A stretch of DNA of 64,000 nucleotides from assembly GCA_963693315.1 (NCBI GenBank), contig CAVNZG010000001.1, forward strand, positions 885,638 through 949,637, written 5' to 3'. Shown one piece after another: positions 54,781 through 64,000 of this stretch. The DNA is from Diogma glabrata. Lineage: Eukaryota > Arthropoda > Insecta > Diptera > Cylindrotomidae. The translations under genes and the position numbers were made by a program. The notes beneath the pieces were generated by a model that had not been told where the DNA came from, did not search any database, and saw only the letters and a list, made by a program, of their open reading frames with translations. Each line of letters begins with the position of its first letter. Within the stretch, counting starts at the first letter, position 1.

Positions 54781-57700
54781 TGATAATGGATATCACTGAA
54801 AATATCAAATCCCAAATCTTGAAAATAAAAGAAAACTTCAATTAAATTTCGTTTAATAATTTATTGTAGATAGTATAGTAGATAGTGGACTGTATTTGGA
54901 TAACAAAAGAAACTTGGGATCATGTTGAGGACACTTGACATCATATTGAAGACTGCGCTTGGTAGTATTTGGAAGTAGGGAAATATTTTTAACATCATCA
55001 TGAAAACTGCATTTGGAACCACTTGACGGCTGGTAAATATTTTGACATCAGAATGAAGGCTGCATTTAATAATACTTGAGGGGTGGAACATCTAACATCA
55101 TAACGAAGACTGCATTTGAATATGTTGGCATCATAATGAAGACTGCATCATAACGAAGGCTGCGGTTAATAATACTTGAAGGGTGGAACATTTAACATCA
55201 TAACGAAGACTGCATTTAACGGTTGGTGAATATTTGACATCATAATGAAGGCGACATTTAATAATACTTGAGGGGAAGAACATCTAACATCATAACGAAG
55301 ACTGCCTTTGACGGTTGGTAAATCTTTGACATCAAAATGACGACTGGATATAACATAATATGTTTTTGAAGATTATCATTAAAGTATGTCCAACATCATA
55401 TTGAAGACTGGATGTGGCATACTGTATCTTGAAGACGATTATTCTCAACATCAGTAATGACGACTAGATATGACATAATATACTTTTGAAAACTGTACTT
55501 AAAATATGTCCGACATCATATTGACTGGATGCGGCATACTGTATTTTGAAGACTAAAAATATGTCTGACATCATTATGAAGACTGGATGCGGCATACTAT
55601 ATTTGAAGACGATTAATATACATCAATATGAAGACTGGATGTAACACACTATATTTTGAAGACTCAATAAAAGTATTTCCAACATCATTATGAAGACTGG
55701 ATGTGGCATACTATATCATGTTCGATTATGTTCAACATCATTATGAAGACTGGATGTGACATAATATATTTTGAAGACTGTAAATATGTCCAACATCATT
55801 ATGAAGACTGGATGTGGCATACTGTATTTTGAAGACTATAAATATGTCCGACATCATTATGAAGACTGGATACGATGCGGCATACTGTATTTTGAAGACT
55901 ATGAATATGTCCGACATCATTATGAAGACTGGATGCGGCATACTATATTTGAAGACGATTAATATACATCAATATGAAGACTGGATGTAACACAATATTT
56001 TGAAGACTTAATAAAAGTATGTCCAACATCATTATGAAGACTGGATGTGGCATACTATATCATGTTCGATTATGTTCAACATCATTATGAAGACTGGATG
56101 TGACATAACATATTGTGAAGACTATAAATATGTCCAACATCATTATGAAGACTGGATGTAGCATACTGTATTTTGAAGACTATAAATATGTCCGACATCA
56201 TTATGAAGACTGGATGCGGCATACTGTATTTTGAAGACTATAAATATGTCCGACATCATTATGAAGACTGGATGCGGCATACTATATTTGAAGACGATTA
56301 ATATACATCAATATGAAGACTGGATGTAATACACTATATTTTGAAGACTTAATAAAAGTATGTCCAACATCATTATGAAGACTGGATGTGGCATACTATA
56401 TCATGTTCGATTATGTTCAACATCATTATGAAGACTGGATGTGACATAACATATTGTGAAGACTATAAATATGTCCAACATCATTATGAAGACTGGATGT
56501 GGCATGTTATATTTTGAAGACGATTATGTTCAACATCATTATGAAGACTGGATGTAACATAATATATTTTGAAGACTATAAATATGTCCAACATCATTAT
56601 GAAGACTGGATGCGGCATACTATATTTGAAGACGATTAATATACATCATTATGAAGACTGGATGCAACACACTATATTTTGAAGACTTAATAAAAGTATG
56701 TCCAACATCATTATGAAGACTGGATGTGGCATACTATATCATGTTCGATTATGTTCAACATCATTATGAAGACTGGATGTAACATAATGTATTTTGAAGA
56801 CTATAAATATGTCCAACATCATTATGAAGACTGGATGTGGCATACTGTATTTTGAAGACTATAAATATGTCCGACATCATTATGAAGACTGGATGCGGCA
56901 TACTGTATTTTGAAGACTATAAATATGTCCGACATCATTATGAAGACTGGATGCGGCATACTATATTTGAAGACGATTAATATACATCATTATGAAGACT
57001 GGATGTAACACACTATATCTTGAAGACTTAATAAAAGTATGTCCAACATCATTATGAAGACTGGATGTGGCATACTATATCATGTTCGATTATGTTCAAC
57101 ATCATTATGAAGACTGGATGTGACATAATATATTTGAAGACTATAAATATGTCCAACATCATTATGAAGACTGGATGTGGCATACTGTATTTTGAAGACT
57201 ATAAATATGTCCGACATCATTATGAAGACTGGATGCGGCATACTATATTTGAAGACGATTAATATACATCAATATGAAGACTGGATGTAACACACTATAT
57301 TTTGAAGACTTAATAAAAGTATGTCCAACATCATTATGAAGACTGGATGTGGCATACTATATCATGTTCGATTATGTTCAACATCATTATGAAGACTGGA
57401 TGTGACATAACATATTGTGAAGACTATAAATATGTCCAACATCATTATGAAGACTGGATGTGGCATATTATATTTTGAAGACGATTATGTTCAACATCAT
57501 TATGAAGACTGGATGTGACATAACATATTTTGAAGAATATAAATATGTCCAACATCATTATGAAGACTGGATGTGGCATATTATATTTTGAAGACAATTG
57601 TGCTCAATATCATCATAAGATATATTTTTGAAGACTGCATTTCTGATGACGACGTAATATTAGTTTTAACCTTACTTTTGAAAACTTTATGGTACTTATT

Positions 57701-58717
57701 TTCTCATCAAAACATGACGACACAGGATTTTTGCCTTTCATTGTTGTTCACTATCACATATATATTTATTAAAACAAAAACCATCTTACCCACGTTGGTT
57801 TGGCACCAACTCCTGAATATTCCGTGTTGAGTTGAGCAGCTCCAATAAATCTTTACGTTGTGTTGATGAACGATGAAAGAACAGCTCTACCACGTTGTCA
57901 TCCTAGCAAGTGATAAGCAAAAAATGCTCTACCAACTTGTCCCCTTGAAGTTGTGATGATGAAAGAGGTGTTGTCGCTTCAACTTGATGATGATGAAAGA
58001 GCAGGTGTTGTTGCTTCAACTTGAAGATGATGAAAGAGGTCGATTCATACAAAACCATCTGTTTATATAGCAATATCAATCACCATAGTTGCTATATTGT
58101 ACGCATTATTCAATTTGGCGTGATGTGAGAAACCTGCTTTATCTTAGAAAAATGTGTATTGAATTTGTCAATAGATGGATTTTTTGAGGCCAACAACTTT
58201 ACAACCCATCATTGTTATTTGTTTTGACGTTTGTTTGTTGATGTAATTATTTTTAGGTTTTTGTTTACAAAAAGTAATGTTGGTTTGTTATTGAGTTTTT
58301 TTAAATGTTTAATAAATGTTTTATATTATAGTGGATAATAGTGGTTTAAATGTTAATAAGTGTATGGCTGATGATTGTGATTTAAATGTTAACAATAACA
58401 AATGTGTTGTTGATGATTGTGTTGTTCAAATATTAATAACTGTATTGTTGATAATAGTGTCGGTTAAATGTTAATAAAAATATTGTTCATTTTAGTGGTT
58501 TAAATGTTAGTACGTGTATGGTTGATGTTTGTGGTTTAGATGTTAGCAAATATATTGTTGACTGATTTGTTAAATGTTAATGTTAATGGTATGTTTAATG
58601 TAAAATAACTGTGTTGTTGATGATTGTATAGTTTAATTATGTGTTGTTTAAATGTTCTGTTGATTATGGTGTCGTCTTAAATATTATGTTGAGTAAGGTG
58701 TCGTTTTGGCTTTAACA
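54781..58717 (-). repeat. Element E 5' LTR (right copy), intact
   Basis: 3937 bp; TGTTAAAGCC...CCATTATCA on the minus strand. Satellite at about 54840-57640, then the non-repetitive parts. Without element D it shows the empty insertion site near 58307. The satellite has the same order of variants as the left LTR. Confidence 0.9.
54840..57640. repeat. Satellite array in element E right LTR
   Basis: Same units as 38950-41740. The TATATCATG variant is at 55712, 56056, 56397, 56735, 57076 and 57358, steps 344, 341, 338, 341, 282: almost the same as on the left, so the arrays are copies made by reverse transcription with only small later changes. Confidence 0.9.
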
Positions 58718-59424
58718 CTCGCCATGGCTTGCTTTTTTTAATCACCCAGTGTTCCTTCTTCCTTTAGAGGTAGTTTTACTTCATAACATCCATCGACTAA
58801 TTTTTTCTTAGAATTCTCGTACATTTCTTCACATATTTTTGGAATGAAATTTTTTCTAATGAAAATTGTGTTTTGGGATCTATTTCTTCAATTTCCCAAA
58901 ATCGATCTAATTCTTCGCTGCAATCTAAATGAATAATCATATTTATGGTCTCATGTGATTTAGATGTTGATTGTTGATGATGGCACACTGATGGTCTACG
59001 CTAAATTCGTCTGTTGAGCGAATCATTTATTTTTATTTGTCACAATCCCAGAAAGAATAATTTCTCCGTAATAATTTGCTCCAATCAATATATCGATTGG
59101 TCCAGAGTTATAATATGTTGGGTCTGCCAATATTTTGTTGTTGTTGAATTCCAGTTCTTGTATTGATGTTTGTGGCATACCGGCCGATGTTACGGTCATT
59201 ACTTGCGCATCTGCATTTAAAATGAATGTTGAAGTGTACCGAGGTTTAATCGTCAGATAAGCCTTGTGATGTGACTGTCCTGACTTGGCATTTGCTATGC
59301 CAGATACAGACACGTTACTTTTGTATTTTTGTGGCCTAAGTTGTTGTACAGCTGCTTCCGTTATAAATGTCCCTTAGGCACAATGGCCAATTAAAGCTCT
59401 AAAAAATTCAAAATGTCCATCGCT
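58718..59424 (-). pseudogene. Element E0 pol, protease to RT linker (upstream of the element E insertion)
   Basis: Minus strand. 59313-59023: KPRYTSTFILNADAQV and SGPIDILIGANYYGEII, the end of a BEL protease domain. 58988-58797: CSEELDRFWEIEEIDP, the hallmark BEL/Pao segment before RT. Then VDGCYEVKLPLKEEG and, after a stop, KKQAMAR at the CTCGC duplication; it joins LIQVEERLERN at 38891. Stops and frame changes make it inactive. The element is cut at 59424 by the LTR of B2. Confidence 0.88.
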
Positions 59425-60800
59425 TGTAATGAAGAGCTTTCTCATTGGCGGACCAATGAGAATGGCCTAGAGTAATTTAACGCCTTAACGACTAAAGCTC
59501 AGTTATCGTGGATTTGAAAGATTGTTATCTGCTGCTTCAACACAAATGCAGAAATGTACGCAATTTACGAAAATATACAAAAATGGAAAAAAAATACAAG
59601 TGAAAAAAGGAGACTCTGGCGACCCCTTTTGCGAAAGAACCACGATCAGCGCGTCCAACCCCCACAATCATTCACATACGCCCACTCACTCACGCTTCAT
59701 ACATGCTAACATTCACCCACACACTCAGACTGCGAGGCAAGACAATCAAGCTCCAAGACCCACCGCAAGTACCGCAACTGGTAGTAATCAAACATAAGTT
59801 ATATTACTGATATCTGATCAATATGATACAGCTTGTACACCGCTGCCATTTCTTGGTAACCCGTGAATCAACTCTTAGAGCACGGGAGAGCGTCACACGC
59901 TATATTGAAAGTCTTTATTATTTATTTCCCTTTTTCTTTATTAATAACTTTTTCAAAATTTATAAAACCAAACGTAATTCCCAAAAAAAATATTTACAGC
60001 TCAAAAAGAAGTCATAATTTTATTTGTAAGTTAAATAAACATTTCCAAACCAGTTTGTTTCAATACCTGTAGTTTACAGTTGGTTAATGTATAATATGGT
60101 TAATAAACATAAAACATGACAAGGATTTGTTCTTTTTTTTTGTTTTTATTACAGGTTATTTGAGAATGATTTTTGATTTACTTAAAAATATAAATTCATA
60201 AATTTAGGTAATATAATAAAAGAAAAGGTATTTGGAATATTAAGTATTACCTCGGAGCAAAAATATTTTGATTAGAATCATTTCCAATTTACACTAAATG
60301 TGTCTTGCTACACGCATCGCCAGTACACACACACGCATCGGCAAGCAAGCCCCATTCAATCACGGGTACACCCTTTCACACACATTCACACCTCTACGTT
60401 AGAATAAAATAAAATAAAATAACCACAATTCACTCACCCCATGACTAATCCTCCAGGCTTCAAAGTCTTACGGCCTTAGCCCTCCATCAGCGATGAATAA
60501 TCCAACAGGTAAAGTATTACGGATGAAATTGTATAAATAATACTCAAATGTTGTGTTGGAATATGTTCGACATACGAAAGTAACAGCAAAAATTTTTATT
60601 GAAATGTTGCGTAGAAATACGGTTGAATCAAATACTGGTGGATGACGGTATAATAACCCACAATGAATCTGGATCTCACCTCCCCATCGTTCAGTGATAT
60701 CTTATAACATCGTGTCTTCCCGCCCGTTTGATAATTCAGTAATAGTAAAGTGTTTTGTTTAGACTGGTTTCTGCTAATAATCTATTCAATCCTCACTTAG
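59425..60800 (-). repeat. B2 3' LTR (inner boundary uncertain)
   Basis: Minus-strand landmarks shared with the B LTR: GATGGAGGGCTAAG and TAGTCATGGGGTGAGTG (60490-60430), the GTGTGTG-rich stretch (60400-60300), GGGTTGGACGCGCTGATCGT and GGGGTCGCCAGAGT (59675-59605), hairpin and CATTACA end. Between landmarks it is diverged, and an AT-rich insert or diverged part fills 59800-60300. I could not find the LTR start, so 60800 is only a guess. Confidence 0.6.
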
Positions 60801-61494
60801 AATCAATTTTACGCCCCGACAGAGGTGAATAATTAGTTAAAATATTGGTTGGAGAATAGAATTTTGTTTCGTGTCCCAGTTCAATCAATAATTTAGTTTT
60901 TGGAATTTAATACAAGTTGTTACGAAGTCCACTCCTTGTTGATAGGAAGTACAGGAAATTCAGCAATCAAATATGATCATCACAGCGTTGATTATGGTGG
61001 TTCTTGTCTTCTCTCGTAGATCCCTCTACCAAGACCACAGTACACTACAGCAAAAGTTACTTGGATTGAGTCGTAGTTTGCTCGATATTCTATTTACCCG
61101 ATATGTAACTTCACAATGGATAATGTCGAACCCGACACCTGAGCAATGAGTCTCATGCTCTACTGACTACGTCAGCCGGGCTACACTGTGGTACGCATCC
61201 GAATTGGTGAGTTGGAAACTTTTTCAGCTGGTTTCTAAACAATCACCTAAAACAAGAACATAGTACATTCAATCCTTGAATCGACAAGCCGCAATCATGC
61301 CGGGAAAGAACTTCTGAAACTGCCCTCAGTCGATGAATACACTCTGAAGTCGAGACACACCCGCCATGCTATTATTTTGAAACGGAACTACCCTCATACT
61401 TTCAGGACCATAACATCGCTAACCACAAATGGATGTGAAACATAATTTTTAAACGAAATATACTACCATACCGCTAAAGAAAATTTTACATATT
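60801..61494 (-). other. B2 3' region between pol and LTR
   Basis: No gene. Mostly diverged from 19630-20407 with islands of similarity (TGTTTCACA, GTATGAGGGTAGTT). Holds the tRNA-Lys-like sequence at 61113-61181. Confidence 0.5.
61113..61181 (-). other. tRNA-Lys-like sequence in B2 3' region
   Basis: Minus strand from 61181: GCCCGGCTGACGTAGTCAGT then AGAGCATGAGACTC; 29 of the first 34 bases agree with tRNA-Lys(CUU) by hand, followed by GGGTTCGA of the T arm. It lies 314 bases after the pol stop, as in B (304). It shares CGTAGTC with the B copy where the tRNA has CTCAGTC, so it descends from one ancestral acquisition. Confidence 0.7.
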
Positions 61495-64000
61495 TCAGGC
61501 GCGAATATCCTTAGAATGATAAACACCTCTACGTTTGGAAACCAGGTCTTCCAGTTCGTAGGCAGCGCTACCTACCAACCTTATTACTCTGGTTTCAACA
61601 AACTTTTGTGTAAGTTTAGCAGACAATTTCTTGCCGCCATCACTCAATATAAAGTTCCTTCGGAACACCGTATCACCTGGTTTAAACAAAGTTACTCGAG
61701 CTCGGAAATTGTATCTTTCAGCACTTTTGACAAATGCTTCGGTAGTTAAATCAAGAATTCGAGTCCGAATCTTATTAAGGTAGTCAGGACGCAGAATCGT
61801 TTCACCTGGTTCATGAAAACTATTCAGTCGTCTCAGCAATTCATATGACGAACCATGAGTCACCATAGGTATTCCAAACATTGCGAAATAGGGGGAGTAT
61901 TTAAGAGTTTGGTGGAGAGAACAACGAAGTGCACAAGCAATCTCGCTCAAGTGCAGATCCCATTTAGAATGCTCCTCTTTTAAGTAAACTCGAATACCTG
62001 GTAAAACACTTCTATTCACCCGTTCAGAAGCGTTAGCTTGAGGTGAATATAAAGCTAGTAATGTATGTTTCACTCCGTGCTTCGCCAAGAAATCTTCAAA
62101 TAGTTTAGATTTGAATTGAGTCCCATTATCGGACACAATTACTTCTGGACAACCAAATACGTGAAAGACATTGGTAGCCAATAGTTGACAAATTGGTTCA
62201 ACCGTCAATTTCCGTAAAGGAAAGAGAAATGGGTACTTTGTGATATGATCTAATATCACGAGAATAGCAATATTCCCGGCCTTTGAAGGAGGGTAAGGGC
62301 CAAGAATATCGATGTATAGTCGCTGACCAATTCGTTCGGTTTTCATAGGTGACACCATGGGAGCACTGATTGGAACATTTGGTGCTTTGATTTCTTTACA
62401 AGTTTTACAATTCCTTATGAACGTTTTAACCTGGGTATAATCCGAGGCCAATAGTAAAATCTACGGATATTGTACAAGGTTTTTGCCAAACCTCCATGAG
62501 ATGAGGTAGGAGGATTGAGGGCCCTTGCAATATACTCGTCAGTGTATTCCTCAGGTAACCACAATTTCCAAACCCCACTTTCTGAAGGAATATCGTGATC
62601 CAGACAAGCCAATCGTTTATATACCCGACCAGAAATTACTTTCAGATCAGGCAGTGTACCGTCTGCTTCGGTAACTAAACTTACCAACTCCAAATATCGA
62701 GAAGTGTTGAAGAAAGGTGACTTAAGATCTATATCAGGCACTGACATAGTTCAGAAATGTCATCGACAGAGTCACGTCTTGATAGAGTGTCAGGAACTGT
62801 GTTTAATTTTCCTTTTCTGTACTCTATATTAAAGACATAACCCTGCAATTTCAAGCTCCAACGAGCCAATCGACCAGAAAGGTCTTTCTGTTGCATTAAC
62901 CATTTCAATGAAGCATGGTCAGTTACGATCTTAAAGGCCTGACCCTCGACATACGCTCTAAATTTCTTTACTCCCAGTACGGCGGCTAGACACTCTTTCT
63001 CACTCGTTGAGTAATTGCGCTGCGCAGAATTTAGTTTTTTGGACATGTACGCTATGGGATGTTCCATACCGTCCATGTTACACTGAAGTAGTACACAACC
63101 TATACCGTCGTTGCTAGCGTCGCACTGGAGAGTAAAGAGTTTGGTATAGTCGGGGTTTATGAGGACTGGTGCTGATATGAGAGCATTTTTGAGATTGATA
63201 AATGCTGTTTCAGCTTCTTGTGTCCATATGAATTTAGTAGAATTTTTCTTCAACAAATCTGATATTGGAAAGGACATAGCAGAGAAATCAGATATGAAAC
63301 GGCGATAATAACCCGCCATACCTAGGAATCGTCGGATCTGTTTGGACGTACGCGGTGTAGGAAATTCAGAGATGGCCTGAGTTTTATCAGGATCGATTTT
63401 TAACTTACCACCTTCCACGACATATCCCAAATATTTTACATCCGGCAAGAGAAACTTACTTTTTTCCACATTAATCGTCAAGTTCGCACGTTTAAGACAC
63501 TGGGAGATATCTTCTAACAGTTTCAGATGGGCCTCAAAGGTATCTGTAACCAGTAAAAGATCATCCAAGTATACGAAGACGCACGACTTGAGATGTGGAG
63601 GAATTACTTGGTCCATAAGTTTTGTCATTGTTTGCGGTGCATTGCACAGTCCAAAAGGCATTCTTACGAACTAATACAATGGCCGCCCTGGGACCGTAAA
63701 AGCAGTTTTCTCTTGGGAGTGTTTTTCTAGAGGTATCTGCTAAAAAGCGTCTTTCAGATCCAAACTGGAAATGAAATTACTTTGTGGCAGACGACTCAAA
63801 ATTCCATCTATCTGTGGAAGGGGGTACGCATACTTTTTCGTAACAGTATTTACCTTTCTGCTGTCCAAACAAAGACGATTTTTCTCAGGTTTGCGAATTA
63901 AGACCACAGGACTCGACCAAGGACTGTTTGAGACCTCTATAATACCCAGAGATAACATTCTATCCAGTTCTTCTCCCATCAGTCTCTCAATGGCGGGCGA
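61495..64000 (-). pseudogene. B2 Pol, RT to integrase, broken
   Basis: Minus strand, four open pieces: 63979-63740 (RT start, SPWSSPVVLIRKP, LCLDSRKVN), 63661-62729 (RT with FVYLDDLLLVTD, RNase H LQCDASNDGIG), 62747-62415 (linker and integrase zinc region) and 62451-61495 (integrase LYIDILGPYP, VSDNGTQF, PQANASERVNR, C-terminal domain). Stops replace Trp in LKDAFWQIP (TAG near 63740) and Gln in LYQFVRMPF (TAG near 63670); frame changes lie near 62740 and 62430. Protein identity to element B pol is high by eye. Confidence 0.9.

Larger units (their letters stand above)
38892..58717 (-). mobile_element. Element E: BEL/Pao LTR retrotransposon with satellite-filled 3.9 kb LTRs (contains D and hAT)
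   Basis: Target duplication CTCGC (38887-38891 and 58718-58722), the 5 bp size usual for BEL/Pao. On the minus strand the LTR begins TGTTAAAGCC and ends CCATTATCA. 5' LTR 54781-58717 (3937 bp); 3' LTR 38892-48673, 3933 bp once element D is removed. Primer site for tRNA-Tyr (54760-54777), gag (53644-54609), decayed protease/RT/RNase H fragments (49269-50757), no integrase, polypurine tract at 48674-48691. A hAT element sits in the protease region. Internal region without hAT is only about 3.6 kb against 6-7 kb expected, so E is internally deleted and depended on other elements' enzymes, or decayed later. Confidence 0.9.
59425..64000 (-). mobile_element. B2: second element-B-family retrotransposon, 5' part outside the window
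   Basis: Minus strand; the 3' LTR ends at 59425 (CTTCATTACA read on the minus strand) after the U5 hairpin (59462-59439), within E0. Upstream come the 3' region with a tRNA-Lys-like sequence and a pol closely similar to B (16096-19629) but with stops and frameshifts. Gag, leader and 5' LTR lie beyond 64000. Confidence 0.85.

Noticed and set aside
38950..57640. Regular repeats of about 58 bp, CRISPR-like at first sight
   Set aside because: The whole unit repeats including the would-be spacers, in a higher-order pattern, within eukaryotic LTRs. This is satellite DNA.
59522..59797. 91-codon plus-strand ORF with His/Thr-rich end
   Set aside because: Lies antisense in the GT-rich part of the B2 LTR; equivalent antisense frames occur in B LTRs (3643-3930) and are not proteins.

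Overview
This window is a pile of nested transposable elements from an AT-rich animal genome. I see no host gene, no tRNA gene and no rRNA gene. The mix of jockey-type LINE, Ty3/gypsy and BEL/Pao LTR elements, a hAT transposon and a MITE points to an insect, most likely a fly (inference). Element names below are local labels.

Left block (1-30480). A dead jockey-like LINE (1-585 and 30048-30480) is split by Ty3/gypsy element B (586-30047, target duplication TTAT). B has 3.44 kb LTRs, a tRNA-Lys primer site, a structured leader, a gag that starts with a RING-H2 finger (14665-16223, frameshifted), pol (16096-19629) and a tRNA-Lys-like sequence before the 3' LTR. Three younger elements lie in B. 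Gypsy element A (4660-13027, minus strand, TSD CAGC) is in the leader. Pol-less gypsy element C (20971-26909, TSD CGTT) and a 247 bp MITE (27655-27901) are in the right LTR. Element A is the most remarkable object: its pol carries a complete ubiquitin-specific protease (USP, peptidase C19) domain between the aspartic protease and reverse transcriptase.

Right block (30480-64000). After about 1.1 kb of unassigned DNA comes the 3' part of a diverged B-family LTR (B3, ending at 32796). It abuts a decayed BEL/Pao element on the minus strand (E0). The stretch B3 end + E0 pol + start of the next LTR is tandemly duplicated (32526-36046 and 36047-about 39567). E0 pol is interrupted at 38892-58717 by a second BEL element, E (TSD CTCGC), and resumes at 58718. 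E has 3.9 kb LTRs filled with a roughly 58 bp satellite in a roughly 340 bp higher-order repeat, a tRNA-Tyr primer site, a gag and a decayed pol without integrase. E contains a CsRn1-like gypsy element D (42417-48261) in its left LTR and a hAT transposon (50766-53294, 8 bp TSD) in its pol. E0 is cut again at 59424 by a second B-family element on the minus strand (B2, 59425 to beyond 64000) with a broken pol and its own tRNA-Lys-like sequence.

The order of events follows from nesting: jockey, then B, then A, C and the MITE; E0, then E, then the tandem duplication, with D and hAT inserted into E. The two LTRs of A, B, C and D are nearly identical by eye, so these insertions are young. E0, B2, the jockey and hAT are visibly decayed.
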